Assembly (NCBI RefSeq): GCF_945952055.1
Contig: NZ_CAMFHB010000044.1
Span: 1-52,591, forward strand
Length of the DNA: 52,591 nt
Reading direction: 5' to 3'
Source: an uncultured Alsobacter sp.
GTDB lineage: Bacteria; Pseudomonadota; Alphaproteobacteria; Rhizobiales; Beijerinckiaceae
Shown here: in pieces, positions 1 to 9,837 of the stretch
Numbering within the stretch: the stretch's first letter is position 1
Layout of the letters: each line of letters starts with the position of its first letter
The notes under the pieces: generated by a model
The model's database searches: none
What the model saw: only the letters and a program-made list of their open reading frames with translations
What the model was told of the DNA's origin: nothing
Program-made: the position numbers and the translations under genes

Positions 1-611
<611 letters not shown>

Positions 612-634
612 GGCGCCGGTTCGACGGTTTCGAG

Positions 635-660
635 AGGCCCGGGGTTTCCCCGGGCCTTTT
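635..660 (+). terminator. Rho-independent terminator of gltA
   Basis: A perfect 10-bp stem (AGGCCCGGGG / CCCCGGGCCT) with a TTT loop is followed by TTTT-C-TTTT. It starts 24 bases after the gltA stop and ends before the next gene's ribosome binding site. Confidence 0.9.
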
Positions 661-715
661 CTTTTGCGCAGGAGCCGGTTAGCTGGCGTCTCCTCATCCT
701 GCGCCGGAGCCGGGC

Positions 716-1366
716 ATGCCCTTCCAGACGTTCAACGCGGGCGAAAGCGCCTATGCCGTGTTCCGCCCCAAGGGCGCGGGCCGCAAGCCGCTGCCGGCGA
801 TCCTGTTCCTGCACGGCAAGGGCGAGAGCGGCACCGACGGGCGCCAGGTGAAGGTGGGCCTGCCGCCGCGCCTGCTTGCCGCGCCCGACGACTGGCCGTT
901 CCTGGTGGTGTGCCCGCAAAAGCCCGAGGCCGACCGGCTGTGGCCCGAGTACCAGGACCTCTTGAAGGCGGTGCTCGCCGACGTGGATGCCCGCTTCCGC
1001 ACCGACCCGGCGCGCCGCTACCTCACGGGCCTCAGCCAGGGCGGCAACGGCACGCTGACGCTGGCCACCGCCCTGCCCTGGCGCTTCGCCGCGCTGGCGC
1101 CGGTGTGCGGCTGGGCCGACCCCATGCGCACGGCGCGCCAGCTCAAGGGCATCCCGACCTGGCTCTTCCACGGCACCCACGACGCCATCGTGCCTGCGTC
1201 CTGCTCGACGGCCATCGTCGACTGCATGGTGCGGCCCGACCTGCGAGGAGACGACCCCGCCCCTCGCCTGACGCTCTACCCGGGCGTGGGACACAATGCC
1301 TGGGATGCGGCCTATGCCGAGCCGGAACTGCCGGCCTGGCTCCTGTCGCACAGGGTGGCCGGCTGA
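716..1366 (+). CDS. Alpha/beta-hydrolase, esterase/depolymerase-like (216 aa)
   Basis: A single-domain cytoplasmic alpha/beta-hydrolase. Visible elements are the oxyanion strand FLHGKGESG (residues 32-39), the nucleophile elbow GLSQGG with Ser107, Asp156 in FHGTHDAIVP and His193 in GVGHNAW, giving a complete Ser-Asp-His triad. The order and spacing resemble small carboxylesterases and the catalytic part of polyhydroxybutyrate depolymerases (LpqC-like). There is no signal peptide, so an extracellular depolymerase role is unlikely; the substrate is unknown. The ATG is preceded by GGAG at six bases. It converges with the EamA gene, only three bases separating the two stops. A longer open frame on the opposite strand over this region is a high-GC shadow. 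Confidence 0.85.
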   Translation: MPFQTFNAGESAYAVFRPKGAGRKPLPAILFLHGKGESGTDGRQVKVGLPPRLLAAPDDWPFLVVCPQKPEADRLWPEYQDLLKAVLADVDARFRTDPARRYLTGLSQGGNGTLTLATALPWRFAALAPVCGWADPMRTARQLKGIPTWLFHGTHDAIVPASCSTAIVDCMVRPDLRGDDPAPRLTLYPGVGHNAWDAAYAEPELPAWLLSHRVAG

Positions 1367-1369
1367 GCC

Positions 1370-2311
1370 TCAGCGCAGACGCCGGCGCAACGCTTTCCAG
1401 GGCCGGCCGTCGATGGCGGCGAGCCCAAGCCCGATGAGCGCCATCCCGGCGACATGGCGCAGCGCGAGTTCGTCGCCGAGCAGGGTGACGCCCAGCATAA
1501 CGGCCGTGACCGGGATCAGGAACGTGACGAGACCGAGATTCGTGGCCCCGGCCGAGGCCAGGATCCGGAAGAACAGCACGTAGGCGAAGGCCGTCGACGG
1601 CAGCGCCAGGGCCGCCACGCAGGCCCAGGCCAGGGGCGAAGCCGGCGCCAGTGTCCAGGGCTGCACCACGACGACCGCGATGGGCAGCATGATGGCGAAG
1701 GACACCGTGGTCTGCCCGGCGGCGATCGCCAGCGGGGCGACGCCGAGCCGCGTGAACCGGCGCCCGTAGAGGTTCGACGCCGCATAGCAGGCCGAGGCCC
1801 CGAGGCAGGCGAGCTCGGCCAGGATCTCGACCCAGCTGGACAGCGTGGGCGCGGCGCCCAGCATCACGGCCACGCCCAGGAATCCTGCGACCACGCCGAA
1901 GAGGCGGTTGCCGGTCGCCTTCTCGTCCTGCGTCGCGAAATGGGCGGCGACCACCAGGAAAAGCGGCGTCGTGGCGTTGAGGATGGACGCCACGGACGCG
2001 GCGATGTGCGACTGCGCCCAGGCGAAGAGCGAGAACGGCACGACGTTGTTGAGCAGCGCCATGCCGATGAACGAGAGCCAGACCGACGCTCCGCGCGGCG
2101 GGGCGACGCCCATGAGCTTCACCGTGAGCCACAGGGCCGAGGCCGCAAGGCCGACCCGCACGGTCACGATCAGGAGCGGTGGAATCTCCTTCACGGCCAC
2201 GCCGATGAACAGGAACGAACAGCCCCACAGCACCGACAGGACCAAGAGCATGGTCCAGTCGCGGGCACTCATGGGACGGTTGACGGCGGGGGACGCGGAG
2301 GGGGTGCTCAT
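1370..2311 (-). CDS. EamA-family (DMT) transporter
   Basis: An inner-membrane permease of the drug/metabolite transporter superfamily with about ten hydrophobic helices in two EamA repeats. The first repeat begins with the typical LLVLSVLWGCSFLFIGVAV and the second near LGASACYAASNLYGRR. Substrates in this family range from amino acids to drugs and cannot be read from sequence. The start at 2311 gives 313 residues and has a G-rich stretch (GACGGGGG) upstream. ATG codons at 2401 (a 30-residue non-membrane extension) and 2272 are alternatives; 2272 has no ribosome binding site. Convergent with the preceding hydrolase. Confidence 0.85.
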   Translation of the reverse strand: MSTPSASPAVNRPMSARDWTMLLVLSVLWGCSFLFIGVAVKEIPPLLIVTVRVGLAASALWLTVKLMGVAPPRGASVWLSFIGMALLNNVVPFSLFAWAQSHIAASVASILNATTPLFLVVAAHFATQDEKATGNRLFGVVAGFLGVAVMLGAAPTLSSWVEILAELACLGASACYAASNLYGRRFTRLGVAPLAIAAGQTTVSFAIMLPIAVVVVQPWTLAPASPLAWACVAALALPSTAFAYVLFFRILASAGATNLGLVTFLIPVTAVMLGVTLLGDELALRHVAGMALIGLGLAAIDGRPWKALRRRLR

Positions 2312-2390
2312 GACCCCCGTCCTGTCGCACGCCGGCGCGGGCTTGGCATCCCGATTCCTGCGCTGTTCAGGCGTGCGCGGAGAGTGTGCG

Positions 2391-2430
2391 TCCTTCGACA
2401 CGCCGCTCTCGGCGGCTGCTCAGGATGAGG
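2391..2430. repeat. Short palindromic element (TCCTTCGA...CAGGATGAGG type)
   Basis: TCCTTCGACACGCCGC is followed by CTCT, GGCGGC and then TGCTCAGGATGAGG. The centre folds as GCCGC-TCTC-GGCGGC. Elements beginning CCTTCGA and ending CTCAGGATGAGG around a GC hairpin are, from general familiarity, common intergenic repeats in Bradyrhizobium-type genomes. Only one copy is visible here. Confidence 0.5.
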
Positions 2431-2531
2431 CTCATTGCTGCTCTTGAAACAGTTGGATGGGTCTTCGTCCTGCGAGCCTGTGAATCAATGCCCGGTGCAG
2501 CGTTGCATCTGACGTCTCCAGCGCGCGACCA

Positions 2532-2638
2532 CCTCTCCGCCGTCCTGCCCGGGCTTGGCCCGGGCATCCACGACTTTGCCGGGGCCATCCTGAAGTCGTG
2601 GGTGGCCGGGCCAAGCCCGGCCATGACGCGGAGAGGGA
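2532..2638. repeat. Nested palindromic repeat, copy A
   Basis: The outer arms are CTCTCCGC (left) and GCGGAGAG (right). The left inner hairpin is TGCCCGGGC-TTG-GCCCGGGCA (2546-2566). A central stem CCACGACTT / AAGTCGTGG surrounds a short loop, and the right inner hairpin is TGGCCGGGC-CAA-GCCCGGCCA. The whole can fold as a four-armed cruciform or structured RNA. The same element recurs at 20771, 22388, 24041 and 44484, with a fragment at 52499. Confidence 0.85.
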
Positions 2639-2715
2639 GGCGCAAGCTGGACGACCGAAACAGTTACGCGCTCTGGGCTGGCCGGGTAGCGGCCGTGTCG
2701 AGGCCCGCAGAGGCG

Positions 2716-3882
2716 TCAAGCGCCCTTGGCCCTCACCACGTCCAACACGATCCGCGCGGCGCGGGCGCTGGGCGTGTCGCCGTCGGGCAGGCGCATGAGG
2801 CCGTCGAGGCGGGCGAGCACGGCGAGCTGGACGCGGCGCTCGGGCGTGTCGGTGAGGAGCGGCGCGAGAGAGGCGGCGAGGATCCCGGGTTCGGCTTCGG
2901 CCTGAAGCTTCTCGGGGATCGCGTTCGCGCCGAGGATGAGGTTCGGCAGCACGATCGAGGGCACCTTGATGAGGTACTTGAGCTGCTCCTCGAGCTTGGA
3001 GACCTTGTAGGCCACCACCATCGGCACGCCCGACAGCGCCAGTTCGAGGGTCACGGTGCCCGAGGCCGCGAGCGCGGCGCGGGCCTGCCGGAAGGCGGCG
3101 TACTTGGCCTCGTGCCCTTCCACGACGCGCACGGGCACCGGCCAGGTGGCGACGGCGGTGCGGATGTCCGGCGCAAGATGCGAGACGGCCGGCAGGACGG
3201 CCTCGAAGCGGTCGCCGCGCGCGGCCATGCGGGCGAGCGTCTCGCCGAACACCGCCAGCAGCCGTCCGATCTCCGACCGCCGGCTGCCCGGCAGCACCAG
3301 GAGCACCGGCGGCTCGGCGGCGCGGCGCGCGGCCTCCTCCGGCGATGGGCGCAGTTCATCCAGCCGCTCGATGAGCGGGTGGCCGACATAGGTGCAGGCG
3401 GGGCCGCCAAGATCGCGATGCGCCTGCGGCTCGAACGGCAGCAGCGCCAGCACGTGGTCGACGTAGCCGGCCATGGCTTTGGCGCGGCCCGGGCGCCAGG
3501 CCCACACGGAGGGGCTGACATAGTCGACGACGGGGAGCCCCGGCAGGGCCTTGCGGACCTTGCGGGCGACGCGATGCGTGAAATCCGGGCTGTCGATGAT
3601 GACGAGCCCGTCCGGGCGGGCCGCCACGATGGCTTGTGCCGTCTCGTCGATGCGGCGCAGGAGGCTGGGCAGCCGCTTGATGACGGGCAGGATGCCCATG
3701 ACGGCGATGTCCGAGAGCGGGAAGAGGCTCGCCATGCCCTCCCGCTGCATGGCCTCGCCCGCCGTCCCGGTGAAGCGGATGTCGCTCCCGGCGGCGTCGC
3801 GCAGCGCGCGCATCAGCTTGAAGCCGAGCTCGTCGCCGGAATGCTCCCCCACGACGAGCGCCAGGTGCAGGGGCCGGCTCAT
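2716..3882 (-). CDS. lpxB: Lipid-A-disaccharide synthase
   Basis: A GT19 glycosyltransferase of 388 residues that joins UDP-2,3-diacylglucosamine to lipid X to make the lipid A disaccharide at the inner face of the inner membrane. The N-terminus LALVVGEHSGDELGFKLMRAL carries the family's GExSGD signature, and the middle holds LLVLPGSRRSEIGRLL and SGTVTLELALSGVPMVVAYK, typical of the nucleotide-sugar domain. Length is normal. Its ATG overlaps the lpxI stop as ATGA, so the two are translationally coupled. It is the last gene of the bamA-lpxD-fabZ-lpxA-lpxI-lpxB run. Confidence 0.96.
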   Translation of the reverse strand: MSRPLHLALVVGEHSGDELGFKLMRALRDAAGSDIRFTGTAGEAMQREGMASLFPLSDIAVMGILPVIKRLPSLLRRIDETAQAIVAARPDGLVIIDSPDFTHRVARKVRKALPGLPVVDYVSPSVWAWRPGRAKAMAGYVDHVLALLPFEPQAHRDLGGPACTYVGHPLIERLDELRPSPEEAARRAAEPPVLLVLPGSRRSEIGRLLAVFGETLARMAARGDRFEAVLPAVSHLAPDIRTAVATWPVPVRVVEGHEAKYAAFRQARAALAASGTVTLELALSGVPMVVAYKVSKLEEQLKYLIKVPSIVLPNLILGANAIPEKLQAEAEPGILAASLAPLLTDTPERRVQLAVLARLDGLMRLPDGDTPSARAARIVLDVVRAKGA

Positions 3883-4751
3883 GACGGCACGTGTCCTTCC
3901 ACGAAGTCACCCGCCTTCACACCGACGAGGGCGATGCCCGCATCCCGGGCGGCCGCGACCGTCGTGGCCCGCTCGATGACGACGACGCCCGCCGCCGCGA
4001 CCGCGATTGCCCCGATCCTGGCCGCCCGGCCCCGCTCGACGGTGCGGGGGCCGATCGCGGGAAGGTCGACGCGCGTGTCCTGCCCGCGCTTGGGCACCTT
4101 GACGAGGACGGCAGCCGCGCCGTCCAGCACGACCCGGCGCCGACGGATCAGGCCGGCCACGCGTTCCAGCATGGCGTCCGTGCCCTCCGGTCCCTCGACC
4201 GCGAGGACCCGGCCGGACGACACCACGACGCCCTGCCCCACGTCGTAGGGCCCTGTCGCCGCCAACAGGGCGAGGCCTCGCTCGACGTCGGCGCGCTCGG
4301 CCGGCGTCGGCTCGCGGCCGGCGAAGGCGCCCAGGGGGGCCAGCAGCGCGGGGGCGATCTCATGAGCGCCGACGACGTGGAAGCCGGCTTCCTCGATGAA
4401 CTGGACGACGCCGCGCAGGATGCGGTCGTCCCCGCCCGCGAGCACCTTCGCGATGTGGTCGCGGTTGCGGTAGGCGGAGAAGATGGAGGTGATCGCGCCC
4501 GGTCCGGGCCGGGTGACCGAGCCCGCCAGGACCACGGCCGCCGGCGCGACGGCGCGCAGCGTGTCGAGGATGCGGGCGGGATCGAGCATGTCGGCCCACA
4601 CCAGCGGAAAGCGTTTGAGGCCGCGGTGGGCGAAGCCCTTCAGGGCGACGATCGACACGTCGCGGCCGCAGGCCCGGGCCGCCTCGGCGATCTCCAGCGG
4701 GAAGCCCCCGCCCCCGGCGATGATCGCGACCGGACCGGGGGGCACGGCCAC
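3879..4751 (-). CDS. lpxI: UDP-2,3-diacylglucosamine pyrophosphatase LpxI
   Basis: The 290-residue alphaproteobacterial replacement for LpxH (former DUF1009). It cleaves UDP-2,3-diacylglucosamine to lipid X and UMP. The N-terminal lobe shows VAIIAGGGGFPLEIAEAA. The C-terminal catalytic lobe shows VKVPKRGQDTRVDLPAIG followed by PRTVE, containing the conserved QDxRVDxPxxGxxT pattern with its catalytic acidic residue. The start is GTG, four bases after the lpxA stop, and the end overlaps lpxB by four bases. Together with lpxA and lpxB it covers three consecutive steps of lipid A synthesis. Confidence 0.95.
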   Translation of the reverse strand: MAVPPGPVAIIAGGGGFPLEIAEAARACGRDVSIVALKGFAHRGLKRFPLVWADMLDPARILDTLRAVAPAAVVLAGSVTRPGPGAITSIFSAYRNRDHIAKVLAGGDDRILRGVVQFIEEAGFHVVGAHEIAPALLAPLGAFAGREPTPAERADVERGLALLAATGPYDVGQGVVVSSGRVLAVEGPEGTDAMLERVAGLIRRRRVVLDGAAAVLVKVPKRGQDTRVDLPAIGPRTVERGRAARIGAIAVAAAGVVVIERATTVAAARDAGIALVGVKAGDFVEGHVPS

Positions 4752-4755
4752 CGGA

Positions 4756-5556
4756 TCAGCCTTCGTGGGCGTCGCGCGGGGTGCAGATGGACCGGTTGCC
4801 GCCCTCGCGGATGAAGGCGAGGATCTCGTGCACCGTCTCGCGCTGGGCGAACTCGGTGGCGACGTCCTCGACCCGCTCCTGCAGGGTGCCCTCGTCCGCG
4901 AAGAGCAGCCGGTAGGCGCGGCGGATGTCGTGGATCACCTCGCGGTCGAAGCCGCGGCGCTTCAGGCCGACGATGTTCAGGCCGGCGAGATGGGCGCGGT
5001 TGCCGATGGCGATGCCATAGGGGATCACGTCGTTCTCGACGCCCGACAGGCCGCCGATGAAGGCGTGCGCGCCGATGCGGCAGAACTGGTGGACGGCCGC
5101 GCCGCCGCCGATGATGGCGAAGTCGCCCACCTTGCAGTGGCCGGCCAGCATCACGTTGTTGGAGAAGATGACGCTGTTGCCGACGATGCAGTCGTGAGCC
5201 ACGTGGGCGTTGGCGAGGAAGGTGCAGTTGTCCCCGACGATGGTCGCCAGGCCCCCGCCCTCGGTGCCGGGGTTCATGGTGACGCCCTCGCGGATCGTGC
5301 AGTTGGCGCCGATCGTGAGCGTGGAGGGCTCGCCCTTGAACTTGAGGTCCTGCGGCTGGTGGCCGATGGAGGCGAAGGGGAAGATGCGCGCCTTGGGGCC
5401 GATCGTGGTGCGGCCGGCCACGACGGCGTGGCTGATGAGCTCGCACCCGTCGCCCAGCGACACGTCGGGACCGACGACGCAGAAGGGGCCGATGACGACG
5501 CCCTCGCCCAGCTTGGCCGCGGGGTCGACGACGGAAGAAGGATGAATGGTGGCCAT
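4756..5556 (-). CDS. lpxA: UDP-N-acetylglucosamine acyltransferase
   Basis: A left-handed parallel beta-helix acyltransferase of 266 residues that performs the first step of lipid A synthesis, 3-O-acylation of UDP-GlcNAc from acyl-ACP. The N-terminus MATIHPSSVVDPAAKLGEG begins the hexapeptide repeats, and NAHVAHDCIVGN holds the catalytic His. The C-terminal alpha-helical domain follows GLKRRGFDREVIHDIRRAY. The start at 5556 is chosen because the repeats begin immediately there; an in-frame upstream ATG at 5643 would add 29 non-homologous residues inside fabZ. It lies five bases after fabZ and four before lpxI. Confidence 0.96.
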   Translation of the reverse strand: MATIHPSSVVDPAAKLGEGVVIGPFCVVGPDVSLGDGCELISHAVVAGRTTIGPKARIFPFASIGHQPQDLKFKGEPSTLTIGANCTIREGVTMNPGTEGGGLATIVGDNCTFLANAHVAHDCIVGNSVIFSNNVMLAGHCKVGDFAIIGGGAAVHQFCRIGAHAFIGGLSGVENDVIPYGIAIGNRAHLAGLNIVGLKRRGFDREVIHDIRRAYRLLFADEGTLQERVEDVATEFAQRETVHEILAFIREGGNRSICTPRDAHEG

Positions 5557-5561
5557 GGGGA

Positions 5562-6029
5562 TCAGTCGGTCACCAGCATGGCACTGACGTCGGCTTCGCA
5601 GACGACCTTGCCGTCGACCTTGGCGTCGCCGTGGAACCACCACATGTTGGCGCGCTGCTTGATCTTCTTGAGATGGTACTCGACCACGTCGCCGGGAACG
5701 ACGGGCTTGCGGAACTTCGCATTGTCGATGGTCATGAAATACACGACCTTCGGCCGCGCCTTGCCGAGCTTCGAGGCGACGCAGAGCGCGCCCGCCGTCT
5801 GGGCCATGCCCTCGATGAGCATGACGCCCGGCATCACCGGACGGCCCGGGAAATGGCCGTTGAACTGCGGCTCGTTGAAGGTGACGTTCTTGATGCCGAT
5901 GCAGCTGTCGTCACCGCGCATCTCGACGATCTTGTCGACCAGCAGGAACGGGTAGCGATGCGGCAGGAGTTCGAGGATCCGCAGGATGTCCGCGGTGTCC
6001 AGGCTCTCCGGTGTCGTCTCGGTCATCAT
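5562..6029 (-). CDS. fabZ: 3-hydroxyacyl-[acyl-carrier-protein] dehydratase FabZ
   Basis: A hotdog-fold dehydratase of 155 residues that removes water from 3-hydroxyacyl-ACP in fatty acid elongation. It competes with LpxA and LpxD for the same 3-hydroxyacyl-ACP, which fits its place between them. Motifs are [14 protein letters not shown] and [22 protein letters not shown] with the catalytic His and Glu. Two adjacent ATGs (6029, 6026) follow AGGGTGAG; either could be used. An upstream in-frame start at 6212 would run into lpxD and lacks homology. A nested hairpin separates it from lpxD. Confidence 0.95.
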   Translation of the reverse strand: MMTETTPESLDTADILRILELLPHRYPFLLVDKIVEMRGDDSCIGIKNVTFNEPQFNGHFPGRPVMPGVMLIEGMAQTAGALCVASKLGKARPKVVYFMTIDNAKFRKPVVPGDVVEYHLKKIKQRANMWWFHGDAKVDGKVVCEADVSAMLVTD

Positions 6030-6044
6030 CTCACCCTGTCTTGA

Positions 6045-6078
6045 GCACCGATCGGTTTCCCCGGAAACCCACCGGTGC
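6045..6078 (-). promoter_or_regulatory. Nested hairpin between lpxD and fabZ
   Basis: An outer stem GCACCG / CGGTGC encloses a perfect inner stem GGTTTCC-CC-GGAAACC, in a 130-base gap between lpxD and fabZ. No T-run follows on the minus strand, so it is more likely a processing or stabilising element, or a weak attenuator, than a full terminator. Confidence 0.45.
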
Positions 6079-6159
6079 TTCGTTCGATCATGGTCGCATG
6101 CCTGTTGCGGAAAGCCGGTACCCACCTTTCCGCGGCATGCTCCGTCGCGCGCCCTGCGC

Positions 6160-7230
6160 TCAGCTCTTCTCGTCCTGGCCGGATCCCGGTGCGGCGGGCT
6201 TTCGCTTCGCAAGATTGGCGAGCAGCGTCAACTCCCGGAACCATTCCTTCACAGGCTTGGCCGGCGTTCCGCCCCAGCGCGAGCCGGGCGGCACGTCGTC
6301 GGCGACGTTGGACGAGCCGGCGATCTGCGATCCGGCGCCGATGCGCACGTGGCCCACCACACCGACCTGGCCGCCGAGCGCCACGAAGTCCTCGACCGTC
6401 ACGCTGCCGGAGATGCCGACCTGCGCGACGATGATGCAGTGGCGGCCCGCCACGACGTTGTGGGCGATCTGCACCAGGTTGTCGATCTTGGTGCCCTCCC
6501 CCACGATCGTGTCGCGGTTCGCCCCGCGGTCGATGGTGGAGTTGGCGCCGATCTCGACGTCGTTCTGGATCACGACACGGCCGATCTGCGGCACCTTCTG
6601 GTGGCCCTGGAGACCCAGCGCGAAGCCGAAGCCGTCCTGGCCGATGCGCACGCCCGGATGCAGGATCACCCGGTCGCCGACGAGCGCGTTGAGCACGGTG
6701 GCGTTGGGCCCCACCGAGCCGTTGCGGCCGATGCGCACCTGCGGGCCGATGACGGCGTTGGCGCCCACCACCGTGCCGGATCCGATCTCGGCGCCAGGAC
6801 CGATGACGGCGCCGGGATCGACGATGACGCCGGGCTCGAGACGCGCCTGGGGATGCACGAAGGCGCCCGGCGCGATGCCGGTGGAGCCGAAGACCGACCC
6901 CGGCCGCATGGCGTCGGGATAGAACTTCGCGGTGACCGAGGCAAAGGCCTTGTAGGGCTGCGGGCTCACCAGCGCGACCGTTCCGGCCGGCACGCGGGCC
7001 GCGAACTTCGGCGCAACGAGGCAGGCCCCGGCCTTGGTCAGGTCGAGATCGGCCGCGTAGCGGGGATTGTCGAGGAAGACGAGGTCGTCCGGGCCGGCGC
7101 GGTCGAGCGGGGCGACGCCCGAGAGCGCGAGGTCCAGGTTCGCGCCGTCCGGCGCCTTGGCGCCGGTGATCGAAACGATGTCGGCCAGCGTCAGGGGAGA
7201 CGCCAGCCGAAAGAAGACGGGTTCTGTCAT
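6160..7230 (-). CDS. lpxD: UDP-3-O-acylglucosamine N-acyltransferase
   Basis: A 356-residue enzyme that adds the second (N-linked) 3-hydroxyacyl chain in lipid A synthesis. An N-terminal uridine-binding domain ([19 protein letters not shown] onward) precedes a long left-handed beta-helix of hexapeptide repeats, with [13 protein letters not shown] carrying the catalytic His. The C-terminus has the usual Lys-rich short helix. The start at 7230 agrees with family length; an upstream frame to 7389 overlaps bamA and is not homologous. It follows bamA by 50 bases. Confidence 0.95.
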   Translation of the reverse strand: MTEPVFFRLASPLTLADIVSITGAKAPDGANLDLALSGVAPLDRAGPDDLVFLDNPRYAADLDLTKAGACLVAPKFAARVPAGTVALVSPQPYKAFASVTAKFYPDAMRPGSVFGSTGIAPGAFVHPQARLEPGVIVDPGAVIGPGAEIGSGTVVGANAVIGPQVRIGRNGSVGPNATVLNALVGDRVILHPGVRIGQDGFGFALGLQGHQKVPQIGRVVIQNDVEIGANSTIDRGANRDTIVGEGTKIDNLVQIAHNVVAGRHCIIVAQVGISGSVTVEDFVALGGQVGVVGHVRIGAGSQIAGSSNVADDVPPGSRWGGTPAKPVKEWFRELTLLANLAKRKPAAPGSGQDEKS

Positions 7231-7280
7231 GTGGGCACCGTGGCCCGGCGCCGGCCCCCGGGGGCCGGCGGCGGTGCCGG

Positions 7281-9674
7281 TCAGAAGGACGTGCCGCCGG
7301 AGAACCGGAAGTACTGGGTGCGGTCGTTCCGGTCCTTGGTGACCGGATAGGCGTAGTCGAACCGGATCGGCCCGAGCGGCGACTGCCACAGCAGGCTGGC
7401 GCCGACCGCCGAGCGGATCTTGTGCTCGTCGATGACGGTGATCGTCGTCGGGTAGCCGGTCGCCACCGGGGACGGGCTGACGGCGGCGAAGTTGCGCTTG
7501 CCCTCGTAGCCGAACAGCGTGCCCGCGTCGGCGAACACGGCGCCGCGCATGCCCAGTTCCTTCGGCAGGCCCCAGATCGGGAACTGCACCTCGGCCGTGC
7601 CGCCGAAGTACTTGGTGCCGCCGAGCGCGTTGTTCTTCGGGTCGGAGGCGTCGCGCGGGCCGATGCCCGACGGAGCGAAGCCGCGAACCAGGCTCGGGCC
7701 CATGAAGAACTGGTCCGTGATGCGCAGGTCGTTGCCGTAGAGGTGACCGCCCTGGACCTTCAGCATGCCGACGACGTCGTCGGTGAGCTCCTGGTAGTAG
7801 CGCGCCTCGCCGGTGGTGCGGATGAAGCGGCTGTCGCCACCCAGGCCCGCGATGTCCTGCTTCAGCTCGGCATAGATGCCGTTCTTCGGGTTCTTGTTGT
7901 TGTCCAGCGTGTTGTAGGCCAGCGTGTAACCGACGAGCGAGGTCATCGTCGTGCCGGTGGCCTCCTTCAGCGCCAGCGAGGCTTCGCCGTTGTCACGGCA
8001 GGCCGGCCAGGAGAAGGCGTAGGTCGGGGCGAGCGAGTACCAGCAGTCGTTGTACGGCCGCTTGATCGTGTTCGGGATCGAGATCTTCTGCTGGTAGAGC
8101 GAGTAGCGCAGCAGCAGCGAGGTCTCGTCCGTGAGCGGCAGGCCCAGGCGGAGCGTGCCGCCGGTGATCTTGTTCTCGTAGTACGAGTAGCGGGTGTTGT
8201 CCTGCTGCTTGGAGAACAGGTCGAAGCCCGCGGCGAGCCGCCGGTCCATGAAGAAGGGCTCGGTGAACGAGAACTCGACGCCCTGCGAGTACTGGCCGCT
8301 GGACGCCGCGATGCGCACGTACTGGCCGCGACCCAGGAAGTTCGATTCCGACAGCGACACCTCGGCGATGAAGCCGTCCGAGGTGGAGTAGCCGCCGGCG
8401 ATCGAGAACTGGCCAGTGGGCTGATCCTCAACGTCCACGTTCACGACGACGCGGTCGGGGGTGGAGCCGGGCTCGTTGGTGATGCGGACGCGCTTGAAGT
8501 AGCCGAGGTTGTTCAGGCGGCGCTCCGCCTTGTCCATCAGCACCTTGTTGTAGGCGTCGCCCTCGCCCACGTCGAACTCGCGGCGGACGACGTAGTCGCG
8601 CGTGCGGGTGTTGCCGCGGACGTTGATGCGCTCGATGTAGACGCGCGGGCCTTCCTCGACCACGTAGGTGATGTCGATGGTGCCGGCCTGCGGGTTGCGG
8701 TTGCCCTGCGGACGCACCTGCGAGAAGGCGTAGCCCTTGCTCGCCACGTCCGTGGTCATGTTCTGGAGGGTCTTCTCGACCTCCTCCGCATTGTACACGG
8801 AGCCGGACGAGGTCTTGACCAGGCGCTTGAGCTGGTCGGCGCCGACGTCGGGGATGCGGCTCTCGACCGCGGTGTTGCCGACCTTGTACTGCTGGCCCTC
8901 GTCCACCGCGACCGTGATGCGGTAGCCGTTGGACTCGGGGTCGAACTGGACGTCGGTGTTGACGACGCGGAAATCGGCGTAGCCGTGCTTCAGGTAGAAG
9001 CGGCGCACGAGCTCGAGGTCGGCGGCGACGCGGTCCGGATCGTACACGTCGCTGGACTTCAGCCAGGAGAGGAAGTTGCTCTCCGTGGTGGTCATCTGGT
9101 CGCGCAGGCGGCCCGAGGAATAGGCCTTGTTGCCGGTGAACTCGATCGACTTGATGCCGGTCTTGTCGCCTTCGTTGATGTCGAACACGACGTCGACGCG
9201 GCCGTTCTCGAGCGGCACGATGCGCGAGGACACCTTGGCGAGGTTGCGGCCGGCACGCTGGTAGATCTCGCGGATGCGGCCGACGTCGGCGTCGACCGTG
9301 GCCTGGCTGAACGGCCCGCGGGCCTTGGACTGCACCTCGCCCTCGAGCTGCTCGCTCTTGAGCTTCTTGTTGCCCTGGAAGACGACGCGGTTGACGACCT
9401 CGTTCTCCCGGACGGTGACGACCATGCGGCCGCCGCTCTGGGAGACGTTGACGCTGGAGAACAGCCCCGTGGCCACGAGATCGGCGCGGGCCTGAGCCGC
9501 GGACTGCCCCTGAACGTAGGAGCGAATCGTCTCGGTATCGACGCGCCGGTTGCCCTGGACAACGATGCTTTGCGCGTAAGCCTGGGCAGACAGAGCCACG
9601 ATCATGGCCAGACCGGCGGCGGTTCCTTTGAGAACGCGAACCGTACCCCGGTACCCCGAACGCTCAACAGTCAT
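7281..9674 (-). CDS. bamA: Outer membrane protein assembly factor BamA
   Basis: The essential Omp85 protein (797 residues) that inserts beta-barrel proteins into the outer membrane. A signal peptide ends near ALSAQAYAQ, followed by five POTRA repeats (starting [18 protein letters not shown]) and a C-terminal 16-strand barrel with [13 protein letters not shown] in the lid loop 6. The protein ends in Phe (FSGGTSF), the C-terminal signature of barrel proteins. The ATG at 9674 has AAAAAGGGCGGG upstream; the longer in-frame ATG at 9821 would put 49 residues before the signal peptide. It is placed directly after rseP and before lpxD. Confidence 0.96.
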   Translation of the reverse strand: MTVERSGYRGTVRVLKGTAAGLAMIVALSAQAYAQSIVVQGNRRVDTETIRSYVQGQSAAQARADLVATGLFSSVNVSQSGGRMVVTVRENEVVNRVVFQGNKKLKSEQLEGEVQSKARGPFSQATVDADVGRIREIYQRAGRNLAKVSSRIVPLENGRVDVVFDINEGDKTGIKSIEFTGNKAYSSGRLRDQMTTTESNFLSWLKSSDVYDPDRVAADLELVRRFYLKHGYADFRVVNTDVQFDPESNGYRITVAVDEGQQYKVGNTAVESRIPDVGADQLKRLVKTSSGSVYNAEEVEKTLQNMTTDVASKGYAFSQVRPQGNRNPQAGTIDITYVVEEGPRVYIERINVRGNTRTRDYVVRREFDVGEGDAYNKVLMDKAERRLNNLGYFKRVRITNEPGSTPDRVVVNVDVEDQPTGQFSIAGGYSTSDGFIAEVSLSESNFLGRGQYVRIAASSGQYSQGVEFSFTEPFFMDRRLAAGFDLFSKQQDNTRYSYYENKITGGTLRLGLPLTDETSLLLRYSLYQQKISIPNTIKRPYNDCWYSLAPTYAFSWPACRDNGEASLALKEATGTTMTSLVGYTLAYNTLDNNKNPKNGIYAELKQDIAGLGGDSRFIRTTGEARYYQELTDDVVGMLKVQGGHLYGNDLRITDQFFMGPSLVRGFAPSGIGPRDASDPKNNALGGTKYFGGTAEVQFPIWGLPKELGMRGAVFADAGTLFGYEGKRNFAAVSPSPVATGYPTTITVIDEHKIRSAVGASLLWQSPLGPIRFDYAYPVTKDRNDRTQYFRFSGGTSF

Positions 9675-9783
9675 CGAGTAACCCGCCCTTTTTAGTCGTC
9701 CCGGCCGCGCGCGGTGCGGACCGGAATCCCGGATGTCCCGATGCTTTCTACTAAGTTTCACCCGGGCTGCAAACCGCCAAAAG

Positions 9784-9806
9784 CCCCGGGAGGGCGAATC
9801 CCGGGG
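9784..9806 (-). terminator. Hairpin between rseP and bamA, possible terminator or attenuator
   Basis: A perfect 8-bp stem CCCCGGGA / TCCCGGGG with a 7-base loop, read on the minus strand after rseP, is followed by CTTTTGG. The T-run is short, so partial read-through into bamA is plausible. Confidence 0.4.
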
Positions 9807-9837
9807 TGGCGTGGCTGGCAAGACACTTAGCGCATGG

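Larger units (their letters stand above)
2312..2715. other. 404-base intergenic region holding two palindromic repeats
   Basis: No convincing gene is present. The region carries a 40-base palindromic element at 2391-2430 and full copy A of the ~105-base nested palindrome at 2532-2638. It is downstream of lpxB and upstream of the EamA gene (both minus strand), so the repeats may end the lpx transcript. The remainder (2440-2531) shows no recognisable signal. Confidence 0.6.

Noticed and set aside
5986-9695. Long plus-strand frames (454 and 757 codons) opposite lpxD and bamA
   Set aside because: Both mirror well-supported minus-strand genes; composition is biased and no motif is visible.
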